19,163 bases of DNA from NCBI GenBank assembly GCA_013911195.1, contig JACETS010000027.1, forward strand, positions 1 through 19,163, read 5' to 3'. Both the position numbers and the translations under genes were made by a program. The DNA is from Verrucomicrobiales bacterium (GTDB lineage Bacteria; Verrucomicrobiota; Verrucomicrobiia; Verrucomicrobiales; DEV007). How positions within the stretch are numbered: position 1 is the stretch's first letter; each line of letters opens with the position of its first letter. This document shows, in pieces, positions 1-6,994 of this stretch. The notes below the pieces were generated by a model that did not search any database, had not been told where the DNA came from, and saw only the letters and a list, made by a program, of their open reading frames with translations.

Positions 1-58
1 CCATATGACTGCGGCAAGAATTTCCAGTGCAAAGAATAAGAACTTTTGGTTTAGACAT
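1..58 (-). CDS. arsC: Arsenate reductase ArsC, thioredoxin-coupled type (5' end only)
   Basis: Only the first 19 codons are present; the gene runs off the left edge. Reading the minus strand from the ATG at 56-58 gives a protein that starts MSKPKVLILCTGNSCRSHM. The CX5R loop, C10 to R16 with N13 and a second Cys at C15, is the P-loop of low-molecular-weight tyrosine phosphatases. The exact CTGNSCRS form is typical of thioredoxin-linked arsenate reductases such as staphylococcal ArsC, which reduce As(V) to As(III) in the cytoplasm. It begins 12 bases after the arsR stop on the same strand, which supports an ars operon. No Shine-Dalgarno site precedes it. A plain tyrosine phosphatase is possible, but the arsR neighbour makes ArsC much more likely. 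An efflux pump gene (acr3 or arsB) is expected beyond the edge but cannot be seen. Confidence 0.85.
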   Translation of the reverse strand, partial: MSKPKVLILCTGNSCRSHM

Positions 59-70
59 GTATTTAATCTG

Positions 71-421
71 TTAAGATGGGCAACACGCAGCTGAGGTGTC
101 CATGGCGTGTAATCTTTTTATATCATTTTTAAATGTCGGATCTTCACTTACTAGGTCCTGTAGACATTTGAGATTTTTTTCGAGAATCGGATGGGTCTTA
201 TTTGAGATTTGATAAATCATCCAGTTGGCTCGTCTTTCAGATTCTACTAGGCCATGGGCTTTTAAGTAGGCCAGATGCTTAGATATCTTAACTTGAGTTT
301 CATTTAATATTTCCTGCAGATGACAGACACAAAGAGCGCCATCACTCAGAAGGTTTAGTATTCTGAGCCGAGTTTTATCACATAGACATCGATATACCTG
401 ACAAAGTTCTTCGGAGTTCAC
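71..421 (-). CDS. arsR: ArsR-family metalloregulatory repressor
   Basis: This is a 116-residue winged-helix ArsR/SmtB repressor that in known members leaves DNA when As(III) or Sb(III) binds. The helix carries ALCVCHLQ, matching the ELCVCDL metal-binding box of arsenic-type ArsR. The recognition helix (TQVKISKHLAYLKAHGLV) and wing (RRANWMIYQI) follow, and the tail ends in a Cys pair (AACCPS). I chose the GTG at 419-421 as start. It has AAAGGA about nine bases upstream, the protein then starts like family members (NSEELCQVYRCLCD), and an operator-like inverted repeat lies just upstream. A longer reading from an ATG at 511 would add 30 hydrophobic, non-homologous residues and run through that operator and to within two bases of the sulfatase start. 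It is followed by arsC and is divergent from the sulfatase. Autoregulation is inferred. Confidence 0.93.
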   Translation of the reverse strand: MNSEELCQVYRCLCDKTRLRILNLLSDGALCVCHLQEILNETQVKISKHLAYLKAHGLVESERRANWMIYQISNKTHPILEKNLKCLQDLVSEDPTFKNDIKRLHAMDTSAACCPS

Positions 422-443
422 GAATATATATTCCTTTAAAAGT

Positions 444-463
444 ATATACCTGTAAAGGTATAT
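444..463. promoter_or_regulatory. Inverted-repeat operator, probable ArsR site
   Basis: A perfect inverted repeat, ATATACC-N6-GGTATAT, sits 22 bases upstream of the chosen arsR start, directly before its ribosome binding site, and 50 bases upstream of the sulfatase ATG. ArsR/SmtB proteins bind AT-rich imperfect palindromes in their own promoters, so ArsR binding is the natural inference. Its place between divergent genes means it could also affect sulfatase transcription. Confidence 0.7.
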
Positions 464-513
464 TATTATTAAAGGTGTGATTTTTGGCCTAATTATGTCT
501 TTAGTAACCAATC

Positions 514-2049
514 ATGAAAAAAGTTTTCCATCTTTTCCTCCTCACTTTGGGGGTAAGTATTTCTCTATCTGAAGAAAATCAATTGCCTAATATATTGTTC
601 ATACTGGCTGATGACCTTGGTTACGGTGATGTGAGATGCTATAACAGTGAGTCTAAAGTTCCAACACCTCATCTCGATCAATTAGCCGGGGAGGGTATTC
701 TTTTTACGGATGCTCATAGCCCATCAACGGTGTGTACACCAACACGCTATTCAATTTTAACCGGACGCATGGCCTTTAGAACAGGAATGCGAGGCGTGTT
801 TACTGGGGCTGGAGGCCCGTGCATGATTGAAAAAGACAGAATGACCATAGGCGGGATGCTTCAGAACAAAGGGTACACTACTTCGTTGTATGGGAAATGG
901 CATGTTGGAATGACGTTTTTTGATAAAGATGGTAAGCCAATTAATAAAAATGGATTAGAAGCAGTGCAGAGGATTGATTATTCTAGAGCCATTCCTGATT
1001 CACCCACTCATCGTGGATTTGATTATTTCTTTGGTAGTGTTTGTTGTCCCACTACTGACTGGCTTTATGCTTTTATTGACGGAGATAGGATTCCTGTTCC
1101 TCCTACTAAAATCATAGATCGTAGCCCTCTACCAAAGCACCCCTACTCACAGGATAATAGACCAGGCATGATTGCACCGGGTTATTCAATGGAAGAAATT
1201 GATCTTCAGTTTATGGAGAAAAGTTTGTCCTTTCTTGAAGAGCATTCGAAAAAAAGAAAGGAATCTCCTTTTTTTCTTTTTCACTCCGCTCAAGCCGTTC
1301 ACCTGCCTTCATTTCCTGCGGATCAATTTAAAGGTAAAACAAAGGCCGGGCCTCATGGGGACTTTATATTTGAACTCGATTATATTGTTGGGAAACTCAT
1401 GGCTGCTCTTGAAAAGCACGGCTTCGCCGATAACACCTTAGTTATTTTTTCCAGTGATAATGGTCCAGAAGTTCCAACGGTACTTTCAATGAGGCAAGAT
1501 TATAAGCATGATGGAGCAAGGCCTTGGAGGGGAGTCAAAAGAGATAATTGGGAAGGAGGTCATCGTGTGCCTTTTATTGCACGTTGGCCAGGAAAAATTA
1601 AGCCTGGCACAAGGAGCTCACAGACTCTTTCACTGACCGATTTGATGGCGACTTTTGCGGCGATCACAAATGTAAAATTACCTCAAGGAGCGGGTGAAGA
1701 TAGTGTTAATATGCTTCCTGCTCTTATTGGAAGTGATAAAGGCAAATCTATAAGAAAATATACATTGCACCAGACAATTAGTTTAGCATTGGCTATTCGT
1801 CGTGGTCCATGGAAATACCTCGATCATAGGGGTTCAGGTGGGAATAATTATGATCGAGCGGGTCGATGGGGAATGAAAAAATTCATAGTCCCGGAGAAGG
1901 AGCCTGAGGCTCCTGGGCAATTATATAATTTAGATGCTGATCCCGGAGAAACGAATAATTTATATTTTAAGAGATCTGAGATTGTAAAAGAGCTCAAGAA
2001 TAAGCTTGAGGAGTTTAAGAAAAGCGGCCGGAGTGCGCCTTTTTTATAA
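514..2049 (+). CDS. Secreted formylglycine-dependent sulfatase (S1 type)
   Basis: The 511-residue protein hydrolyses sulfate esters, probably on a polysaccharide outside the cytoplasm. A signal peptide covers roughly residues 1-19. The catalytic core follows. D33-D34 in ILADDLGYGD are Ca2+ ligands. C74 in CTPTRYSILTGR is the CxPxR cysteine that is converted to formylglycine. K128 and H130 lie in GKWHVG, H263 in the VHLP segment, and D315-N316 in SSDNGPE complete the metal site. The C-terminal YNLDADPGETNNL segment is typical of the family. The length is normal. An in-frame stop at 505-507 fixes this as the first possible ATG; there is no Shine-Dalgarno site. No formylglycine-generating enzyme or carbohydrate gene lies nearby, so the substrate cannot be named. 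It is divergent from arsR and ends in a hairpin terminator shared with the next, convergent gene. Confidence 0.95.
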   Translation: MKKVFHLFLLTLGVSISLSEENQLPNILFILADDLGYGDVRCYNSESKVPTPHLDQLAGEGILFTDAHSPSTVCTPTRYSILTGRMAFRTGMRGVFTGAGGPCMIEKDRMTIGGMLQNKGYTTSLYGKWHVGMTFFDKDGKPINKNGLEAVQRIDYSRAIPDSPTHRGFDYFFGSVCCPTTDWLYAFIDGDRIPVPPTKIIDRSPLPKHPYSQDNRPGMIAPGYSMEEIDLQFMEKSLSFLEEHSKKRKESPFFLFHSAQAVHLPSFPADQFKGKTKAGPHGDFIFELDYIVGKLMAALEKHGFADNTLVIFSSDNGPEVPTVLSMRQDYKHDGARPWRGVKRDNWEGGHRVPFIARWPGKIKPGTRSSQTLSLTDLMATFAAITNVKLPQGAGEDSVNMLPALIGSDKGKSIRKYTLHQTISLALAIRRGPWKYLDHRGSGGNNYDRAGRWGMKKFIVPEKEPEAPGQLYNLDADPGETNNLYFKRSEIVKELKNKLEEFKKSGRSAPFL

Positions 2050-2052
2050 AAA

Positions 2053-3057
2053 CTAAATTCCTAAATATAAATCACGGCCCTTTGCCAAGGCTGTGATTTT
2101 TCTATCTGCAACGCTTCTTTTTAACATCCAAAAACCACAATCAGGGTGAATGTACTTTACTCTTCCTTGTCCGAGTTCGGACTCCGCTTTTTCAATTGAT
2201 TTTGCAATTTCATCTGGAGTCTCGATATGATTGACCTTGATATCGACAACGCCTATTCCAATGCCAATTTCTGGTCTAATTTCCTTTAATGCTTGGAGAT
2301 CATCCTCAGGCCTGTGAGCAAGCTCTAGAACTAAATGATCACAATGTAGGCTATTAAGAAAATCAATAAGTGGCTTCCATTTACCCAATTGGATCGTTTG
2401 GCCTCCATAATTTCCAAAACAAAAATGCACTGCTTTTTGTCCTTCAAAGGCATCAAGTACTCGGTTAATGGCTTCAGCTGCCAGAGGGCCATGTTCTGGG
2501 CTTCCAGGAATATTTGCCTCATCAACTTGCAGGCAAGAGCACGGACAATCCTTTACTTGTTCAGCCAATACATCAGCGACAGCTAAGGTGAGTGTATCAA
2601 AATCACCATAATGATTATCGAGCAAAGTTCTTGAAAGCATGTAAGGACTGGTGACGGTGAATTTAAAGTCCCCATTAGCAACTGATTTCGCACGAATGCA
2701 GTCTTCGATAAGATTAAGAGAACCGCTATGTAAAGATGACCGAACTGCCGCAGCAGGTTTCGCTCTAAAACCCATTTCTTGTTTTGCTCGGAACGCTTCA
2801 GTGTCCGTTCTTCCAATTGAGCTGTCGCACCCGCCCATTGGTTTCAAAAAATACTCGATCATACCATTTGTATCAGGATGGTTTATATCAAAACGATATA
2901 GTTCACCATCGGTCGGCAAGTCGATACCGTTTGATCTTTGAGTGTCGAAAATGACTCTTGTTGCATCAATCACAGCTTGTTCTGACGGAAAAGCAGCAAG
3001 CCATTCCGGTACAGGGTAAGATCCAACGGTTGTGGTAAGTATACTTGGTTTGCTCAT
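2053..3057 (-). CDS. MetE-like (core, cobalamin-independent) methyltransferase
   Basis: A 334-residue TIM-barrel protein matches the C-terminal catalytic half of cobalamin-independent methionine synthase (UROD/MetE superfamily). The four zinc ligands of E. coli MetE all have counterparts: H211 and C213 in HFCFGN, E245 in LVLELAHR, and C307 in PDCGFW. The homocysteine-contacting Asp is likely D179 in QVDEAN, and the N-terminal TTTVGSYP loop and DGE motif are present. The N-terminal barrel of full MetE is absent. Short 'core' MetE proteins transfer methyl groups to a thiol, usually homocysteine, from donors that differ between subfamilies. The donor here is unknown. It starts 10 bases after the symporter stop and is the last gene of that operon. 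No Shine-Dalgarno site is visible. Confidence 0.85.
   Translation of the reverse strand: MSKPSILTTTVGSYPVPEWLAAFPSEQAVIDATRVIFDTQRSNGIDLPTDGELYRFDINHPDTNGMIEYFLKPMGGCDSSIGRTDTEAFRAKQEMGFRAKPAAAVRSSLHSGSLNLIEDCIRAKSVANGDFKFTVTSPYMLSRTLLDNHYGDFDTLTLAVADVLAEQVKDCPCSCLQVDEANIPGSPEHGPLAAEAINRVLDAFEGQKAVHFCFGNYGGQTIQLGKWKPLIDFLNSLHCDHLVLELAHRPEDDLQALKEIRPEIGIGIGVVDIKVNHIETPDEIAKSIEKAESELGQGRVKYIHPDCGFWMLKRSVADRKITALAKGRDLYLGI
2070..2101 (+). terminator. Rho-independent terminator of the sulfatase gene
   Basis: A 10-bp stem (AATCACGGCC pairing with GGCTGTGATT, one G-T pair) has a 9-base loop and runs into TTTTTC. It lies 20 bases after the sulfatase stop. The same bases are the last codons of the convergent MetE-like gene, so the terminator is written inside coding sequence. 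On the minus strand the stem is followed by TTTATATTT, so it may act both ways. Confidence 0.75.
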
Positions 3058-3067
3058 GGGAAATAAT

Positions 3068-4669
3068 CTAGTTTAAATCACGTTTAAAACTTTCAATGTG
3101 TGAGGGTTCAACCTTTTTGGTTATTTTACTCACAATAATAAAGACTATCACGTTAAAAATAATGGCAAGGCAACCGAGGTCGATGATTCTTTTAAGGTAT
3201 TGGATTCCTTCTTTATCAGCAAAGATATAAGTAGCAAGAACTACTATTCCTCCTGTGCACATGCCTGCGATGGCTCCATATCGAGTTCCTTTCCGAATGT
3301 AAAGAATATCTATTGCAGGTGGAACTAACTGACAGGAAAAAGCCATAGCCAGAAAAAAGAATTCCATAATGGTTTCAAGTAAACCTTCTCCAAATGGAGT
3401 ATTTTCTCCTAATGAGACGACTAAAAGGGCCAGACCTGTTGCGAAAATAATGACTATTCTTCCCACTAGAGTACGTTTTTTTTCTGATGCATTAGGATTA
3501 ATAAATCTGTCATAAATGTCTCTTGTAATGACGCCGCCTAATGCATGAAGATTGCTATCAGCAGTACTCATTGAAGCAGCCATAATTGCCACCATGATGA
3601 CTGAGATTAGAATAATCCCTAAACCTCCAAGCATTTCCGGTAATTGCTCACTAAGCATGAAAACCGCTATTTGAGACGGTTTATTAAGACCTTCAGGTAA
3701 ATTGCTTGCGATTAATGCCAAATTTGGATCAATGGGAGGATGAACAGCCCGGCCAACTAAACCAACAAGCATAACTCCAAAGAGAAAGCATGAAGGAAGA
3801 ATGATGGCAAAGATCATGGCGCTTTGTCTTAACGTCCTTGATGATTTAGCAGCATAAAATCGCATCCACTGTGCAGGTTGAACAATACTTGCTAGGGAAG
3901 CAAAGAGACAAAAAGTAAGAATCCACCAGGGGTTCCATTTGGATTCCTTGGGATCATGCATGGTTAATTGCTTAGCATCAAGGTCTGCGACTTTACTAAA
4001 AAAAGGTTCAATTCCTCCAAGGCTTACGATTACAGCAATGCCGGCCAGTAATGCTCCTGAAAGTAAAAGAATTCCTTGAAGAACATCTGTCCATGCCACT
4101 GATCGCATGCCTCCTACAAGTACATAAATCAGAGTAACTACTGAAAGTGCTGCCGCTCCAAGATTGAACATGTCTTCTCCAAAGAGTTGTTGAGCGAGTC
4201 CACCCCCTGCTTTGATTTGAATAATGATGTAAGGAAGTACATAGAGCATACCTAAAACTGCTACGACGATTCGTATTCCGGAACCTCCATAGTATCCCGC
4301 TATCATGTCACCGGGTGTTACGTAACCTCTGGATTGTCCTAATTTTCTTATTCCATTCCCCAATAAGTAAATAGCGGCACCAGCGACAGGAAGATTGAGT
4401 GCGATAAACATTGCGGAAACACCATGTTCGTAAACCATTCCTGGAAAACCTAAAAGAGCGACTCCTGAAAAGAAGGTAGCCATTATAGTTAGAGATGTGA
4501 CCAAGACTCCTTGTCCGCGGCCGGCTAAGTAATAATCTTCTTCAGTTCCCTTGCTTTTTATATATCCAAATACACCAAGTCCAAAAAGAATAATGAGATA
4601 AATGATAAGAACTACAGTTGGAGTATTTCCGAGATCTGCATTGGAAAGTAATAATCTAATACTATCCAT
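3068..4669 (-). CDS. Sodium:solute symporter (SSS family)
   Basis: A 533-residue inner-membrane Na+-coupled transporter with about 13 hydrophobic helices. Family marks are the YYLAGRGQG segment after helix 1 (residues 46-54), the GYVTPGDMIAGYYGG stretch (115-129), and the SSS signature GGMRSVAWTDVLQGILLL (186-203). Members import sugars, amino acids, pantothenate, proline, choline-type compounds and others, so the substrate cannot be read from sequence alone. It overlaps the preceding small membrane protein gene by eight bases and has a perfect AGGAGG site inside that gene, indicating translational coupling. The MetE-like gene follows at 10 bases, hinting at a methylated or sulfur-containing substrate, which is an inference. 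Confidence 0.93.
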   Translation of the reverse strand: MDSIRLLLSNADLGNTPTVVLIIYLIILFGLGVFGYIKSKGTEEDYYLAGRGQGVLVTSLTIMATFFSGVALLGFPGMVYEHGVSAMFIALNLPVAGAAIYLLGNGIRKLGQSRGYVTPGDMIAGYYGGSGIRIVVAVLGMLYVLPYIIIQIKAGGGLAQQLFGEDMFNLGAAALSVVTLIYVLVGGMRSVAWTDVLQGILLLSGALLAGIAVIVSLGGIEPFFSKVADLDAKQLTMHDPKESKWNPWWILTFCLFASLASIVQPAQWMRFYAAKSSRTLRQSAMIFAIILPSCFLFGVMLVGLVGRAVHPPIDPNLALIASNLPEGLNKPSQIAVFMLSEQLPEMLGGLGIILISVIMVAIMAASMSTADSNLHALGGVITRDIYDRFINPNASEKKRTLVGRIVIIFATGLALLVVSLGENTPFGEGLLETIMEFFFLAMAFSCQLVPPAIDILYIRKGTRYGAIAGMCTGGIVVLATYIFADKEGIQYLKRIIDLGCLAIIFNVIVFIIVSKITKKVEPSHIESFKRDLN

Positions 4670-4901
4670 TTGGGTCCTCCTTTCTCCAAATCAACATAGC
4701 CGCGATAAGAATGACGCCAGCTTCGACCAAAAACCAGAAAACTGCCCAAACGTAGAGTGCTGGCATACCAAACCAAAAATTAGGTTCAGAACCATGTGGA
4801 TTGATTAGCAAAGATCCCGGCCCTGGTCCCATTACCAAGGCAAATAGAAAAATAACAATCAGCAGAGTTGCTAATTTTCCTCTTTTACTTTCTTTTTTCA
4901 T
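4662..4901 (-). CDS. Small two-helix membrane partner of the symporter (DUF3311/YhdT-like)
   Basis: A 79-residue protein has a basic start (MKKESKRGK), a first membrane helix at about residues 10-30, a short outside loop, and a second helix at about 48-70 ending in WRKEDPNG. The loop-to-helix pattern with G-x-P-x-x-Y-x-W-x-x-x-W (GMPALYVWAVFW) resembles the small DUF3311 or YhdT-type proteins often encoded just before SSS symporters, such as the one paired with PanF. The family assignment is by pattern only. The 8-base overlap with the symporter gene and the coupled ribosome binding site support a joint complex or joint control. It opens the operon; the 75-base gap to the divergent enolase-family gene must hold both promoters. 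Confidence 0.75.
   Translation of the reverse strand: MKKESKRGKLATLLIVIFLFALVMGPGPGSLLINPHGSEPNFWFGMPALYVWAVFWFLVEAGVILIAAMLIWRKEDPNG
4675..4683 (-). promoter_or_regulatory. Strong Shine-Dalgarno site for the symporter gene
   Basis: On the minus strand AAAGGAGGA ends shortly before the symporter ATG, leaving six bases between AGGAGG and the ATG. It lies inside the last codons of the upstream small gene (residues R-K-E-D). This is the only full consensus ribosome binding site I see in the window, and it decides the symporter start at 4669. Confidence 0.85.
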
Positions 4902-4976
4902 TGGCTAGTTATTCCAATCTATCATGAAGCACTTGTCCATTCTCTATTTGCGCCTCACCCTTATTATTTCTAAATA

Positions 4977-6431
4977 ATGTCTATTTCCCTTAACACTGCG
5001 CAATTCCGGCATCTTTCAATGAATACACGATTCCCGTTTAAATACGGGATTGCTTCTATGACCAGTCTTCCTCATGTATTTTTATGCGTTGAGGTGGATT
5101 TTAGTGGGAAAATAGTCAAAGGAATCTCTTCTGAGGGATTGCCTCCAAAGTGGTTTACTAAAAATCCTGACACCACTTTTGAAGAGGATTTACCTGAAAT
5201 GATTACCGTGTTGAGTACAGCTCTGGATTTTTCAAAGAAGATTAGAGCTGATACTATTTTTGAATTTTGGGTTGAGTTATATGAGGTTCAGGGACGTTGG
5301 GCTAAAGAAGAGAATATTCCACCTTTGCTGGCTCACCTTGGAAGTTCTCTAGTTGAAAGAGCTCTGATTGATGCGTTTTGTCGTGCTTCGAAAAAATCTT
5401 TCCATGAAGTTCTACGCAAAAATGATTTAGGTATTCGTTTAGGATATTTTTACGATGAACTGAAGGGTAGTCAGCCTGCTGATTGGTTGCCTGATAAACC
5501 TTTGAATCAAATTATCGCACGACATACTGTGGGCCTTGGAGATCCTTTACTTGGATCTGAAATCACTAAAAAGGATCGTTGTCAAGACGGCTTACCGCAA
5601 GCACTCGACGAAGTTATTGATGAATATAATATTACTCATTTTAAAATTAAAATTTGTGGTGAAATTGAAACCGATCTTCCCAGGTTAGAATCAATTGCGA
5701 CACTCCTTAAATCAAAAATAGAAGATTTCAAATTTACTCTTGATGGGAATGAGCAATTCTCATCGATTTCAGAATTTCAAGTGCATTGGGAAAAACTCAA
5801 AGAGAACGCTTTGTTAAATTCATTTTTAAATGAGGATAATTTACTTTTCGTAGAGCAACCTCTTCATCGTGATTTTGCATTAAACGATGATGTTGTTCAT
5901 GAAATAAATAATTGGGATGAATGTCCAGCTATGATAATTGACGAATCTGATGGTGAGCTTATATCTCTTAATCGCGCTTTAGAATTAGGCTATCGAGGAA
6001 CGAGTCACAAAAACTGTAAGGGTGTTTTTAAGGGTATTGCTAATGCCTGTAAGATTCAGTTCAATAGGGAAAATAAAGAAGGAAAATGGATAATGAGTGG
6101 TGAGGATCTTGCTAACGTTGGTCCTGTTGCGCTTCTGAATGATTTAACTGTAATGTCCTCCCTTGGTGTTAATCATGTTGAAAGAAACGGACATCACTAT
6201 TTTTCAGGTCTTTCAATGTATGACAAAGATCTTCAAAAAAAGATTTGTTTGGCGCACCCTGATCTCTATTCGTTTGGACAATTAGATTTTCCATCTCTTA
6301 TCATAAAAAACGGCTTAATTTCTTTAGACTCTCTAACTAAAAGTGCTTTTGGTTGTGGATTAGAGATTGATGATGAAAACATCAAAAAGTTTGGTGATTT
6401 AGGAATGGTTCCTGAGAATTGGAAATCATAG
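4977..6431 (+). CDS. Enolase-superfamily enzyme (mandelate racemase / muconate cycloisomerase-like)
   Basis: A 484-residue protein with an N-terminal capping domain (about 1-150) and a modified TIM barrel. The catalytic set of the MLE-type subgroup is visible: K223-x-K225 on the second strand, metal ligands D256 (LDGNEQF), E293 (FVEQPL) and D322 (IIDESDG), and K345 in TSHKNCKG. Such enzymes abstract a proton next to a carboxylate to racemise, cycloisomerise or dehydrate acids or dipeptides; the substrate here is not evident. It is longer than the usual 350-400 residues, with extra sequence around 155-205 and after 420. It is divergent from the symporter operon, so it may act on what that operon imports, which is an inference. 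There is no Shine-Dalgarno site. It may be non-coupled housekeeping metabolism instead. Confidence 0.85.
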   Translation: MSISLNTAQFRHLSMNTRFPFKYGIASMTSLPHVFLCVEVDFSGKIVKGISSEGLPPKWFTKNPDTTFEEDLPEMITVLSTALDFSKKIRADTIFEFWVELYEVQGRWAKEENIPPLLAHLGSSLVERALIDAFCRASKKSFHEVLRKNDLGIRLGYFYDELKGSQPADWLPDKPLNQIIARHTVGLGDPLLGSEITKKDRCQDGLPQALDEVIDEYNITHFKIKICGEIETDLPRLESIATLLKSKIEDFKFTLDGNEQFSSISEFQVHWEKLKENALLNSFLNEDNLLFVEQPLHRDFALNDDVVHEINNWDECPAMIIDESDGELISLNRALELGYRGTSHKNCKGVFKGIANACKIQFNRENKEGKWIMSGEDLANVGPVALLNDLTVMSSLGVNHVERNGHHYFSGLSMYDKDLQKKICLAHPDLYSFGQLDFPSLIIKNGLISLDSLTKSAFGCGLEIDDENIKKFGDLGMVPENWKS

Positions 6432-6464
6432 ATTTATCATTTCTGAAATTTTTCTGGCGCATTT

Positions 6465-6526
6465 ATTTGCGAGTTGTCCGTGAAAAATTTAATCACCTCT
6501 AAAAGGCTAAAATTTGCGAGTTGTCC
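6465..6526. repeat. Pair of perfect 15-bp direct repeats
   Basis: ATTTGCGAGTTGTCC occurs at 6465-6479 and again at 6512-6526, 47 bases apart start to start. They lie in the 102-base gap between the convergent enolase-family gene and sufU. No gene, strong hairpin or third copy is seen. Their role is unknown. Confidence 0.8.
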
Positions 6527-6533
6527 AATTTTA

Positions 6534-6983
6534 CTATTCTGTGCTCGCCTCATTTTCACCTTTAAGTGCGGCTTCCAATGCATGCCATGCCAATGTGGCA
6601 CACTTAATTCTTGCGGGAAATTTACGGACCCCTACTAAAGCTGCCATATCACCGTGCTCAACAAGATCAACTTCTGGTTCTTCATCTCCTGTCAAGAGAG
6701 TCTTAGTTTCCTCGATTAATGTTTCAACTTCTTTAGTTTTTTTACCACTTACCATTGTAGTCATTATTGATCCTGAGGCTCGAGAAATAGCACAACCATC
6801 CGTCTCACATGCCACTTCATCTAAAGTATCTTCAGATTTTCTAACATAAACTGTGAGTTGATCTCCGCAGAGTGGATTCGACCCCTCTGCACTGCATGTA
6901 CAAGGATCCAAGGGTTTACTATTTCTAGGCCTTTTGTTATGAGCCAAAATAATTTCCTGATAGAGGTCGCTTAAATCATCCAT
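6534..6983 (-). CDS. sufU: Iron-sulfur cluster assembly / sulfur-transfer protein SufU
   Basis: A 149-residue SufU-type zinc protein that accepts the persulfide sulfur from SufS. The metal ligands are in place: C39 and D41 in NPLCGD, C64 in DGCAISRASGS, and C128 in ARIKCATLAW. The SufU-specific insert between the second and third cysteines is present (about 83-115), which separates it from IscU scaffolds. An unusual feature is a C28-x-C30 pair eleven residues before the first ligand, in a stretch that is normally cysteine-free. It begins 11 bases after sufS on the same strand, so the two are co-transcribed and the proteins are expected to act as a pair in the cytoplasm. No Shine-Dalgarno site is obvious. 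Confidence 0.93.
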   Translation of the reverse strand: MDDLSDLYQEIILAHNKRPRNSKPLDPCTCSAEGSNPLCGDQLTVYVRKSEDTLDEVACETDGCAISRASGSIMTTMVSGKKTKEVETLIEETKTLLTGDEEPEVDLVEHGDMAALVGVRKFPARIKCATLAWHALEAALKGENEASTE

Positions 6984-6994
6984 TCAGTTTTTTC

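Noticed and set aside
422..511. N-terminal extension of ArsR to an ATG at 511
   Set aside because: It is an Ile/Tyr-rich stretch unlike ArsR N termini, covers the operator and ribosome binding site, and abuts the sulfatase start.
2651..2941. 96-codon plus-strand open frame inside the MetE-like gene
   Set aside because: It lies fully antisense to a gene with intact zinc-site motifs and shows no family resemblance; it is a shadow frame.
4955..4982. Sigma-70-like promoter with TTGCGC and AATAAT before the enolase-family gene
   Set aside because: The -10 candidate overlaps the ATG and the spacer is 19 bases; likely chance in AT-rich sequence.
6465..6526. CRISPR-like array
   Set aside because: Only two 15-base copies, no further units, no cas genes and the repeat is too short.
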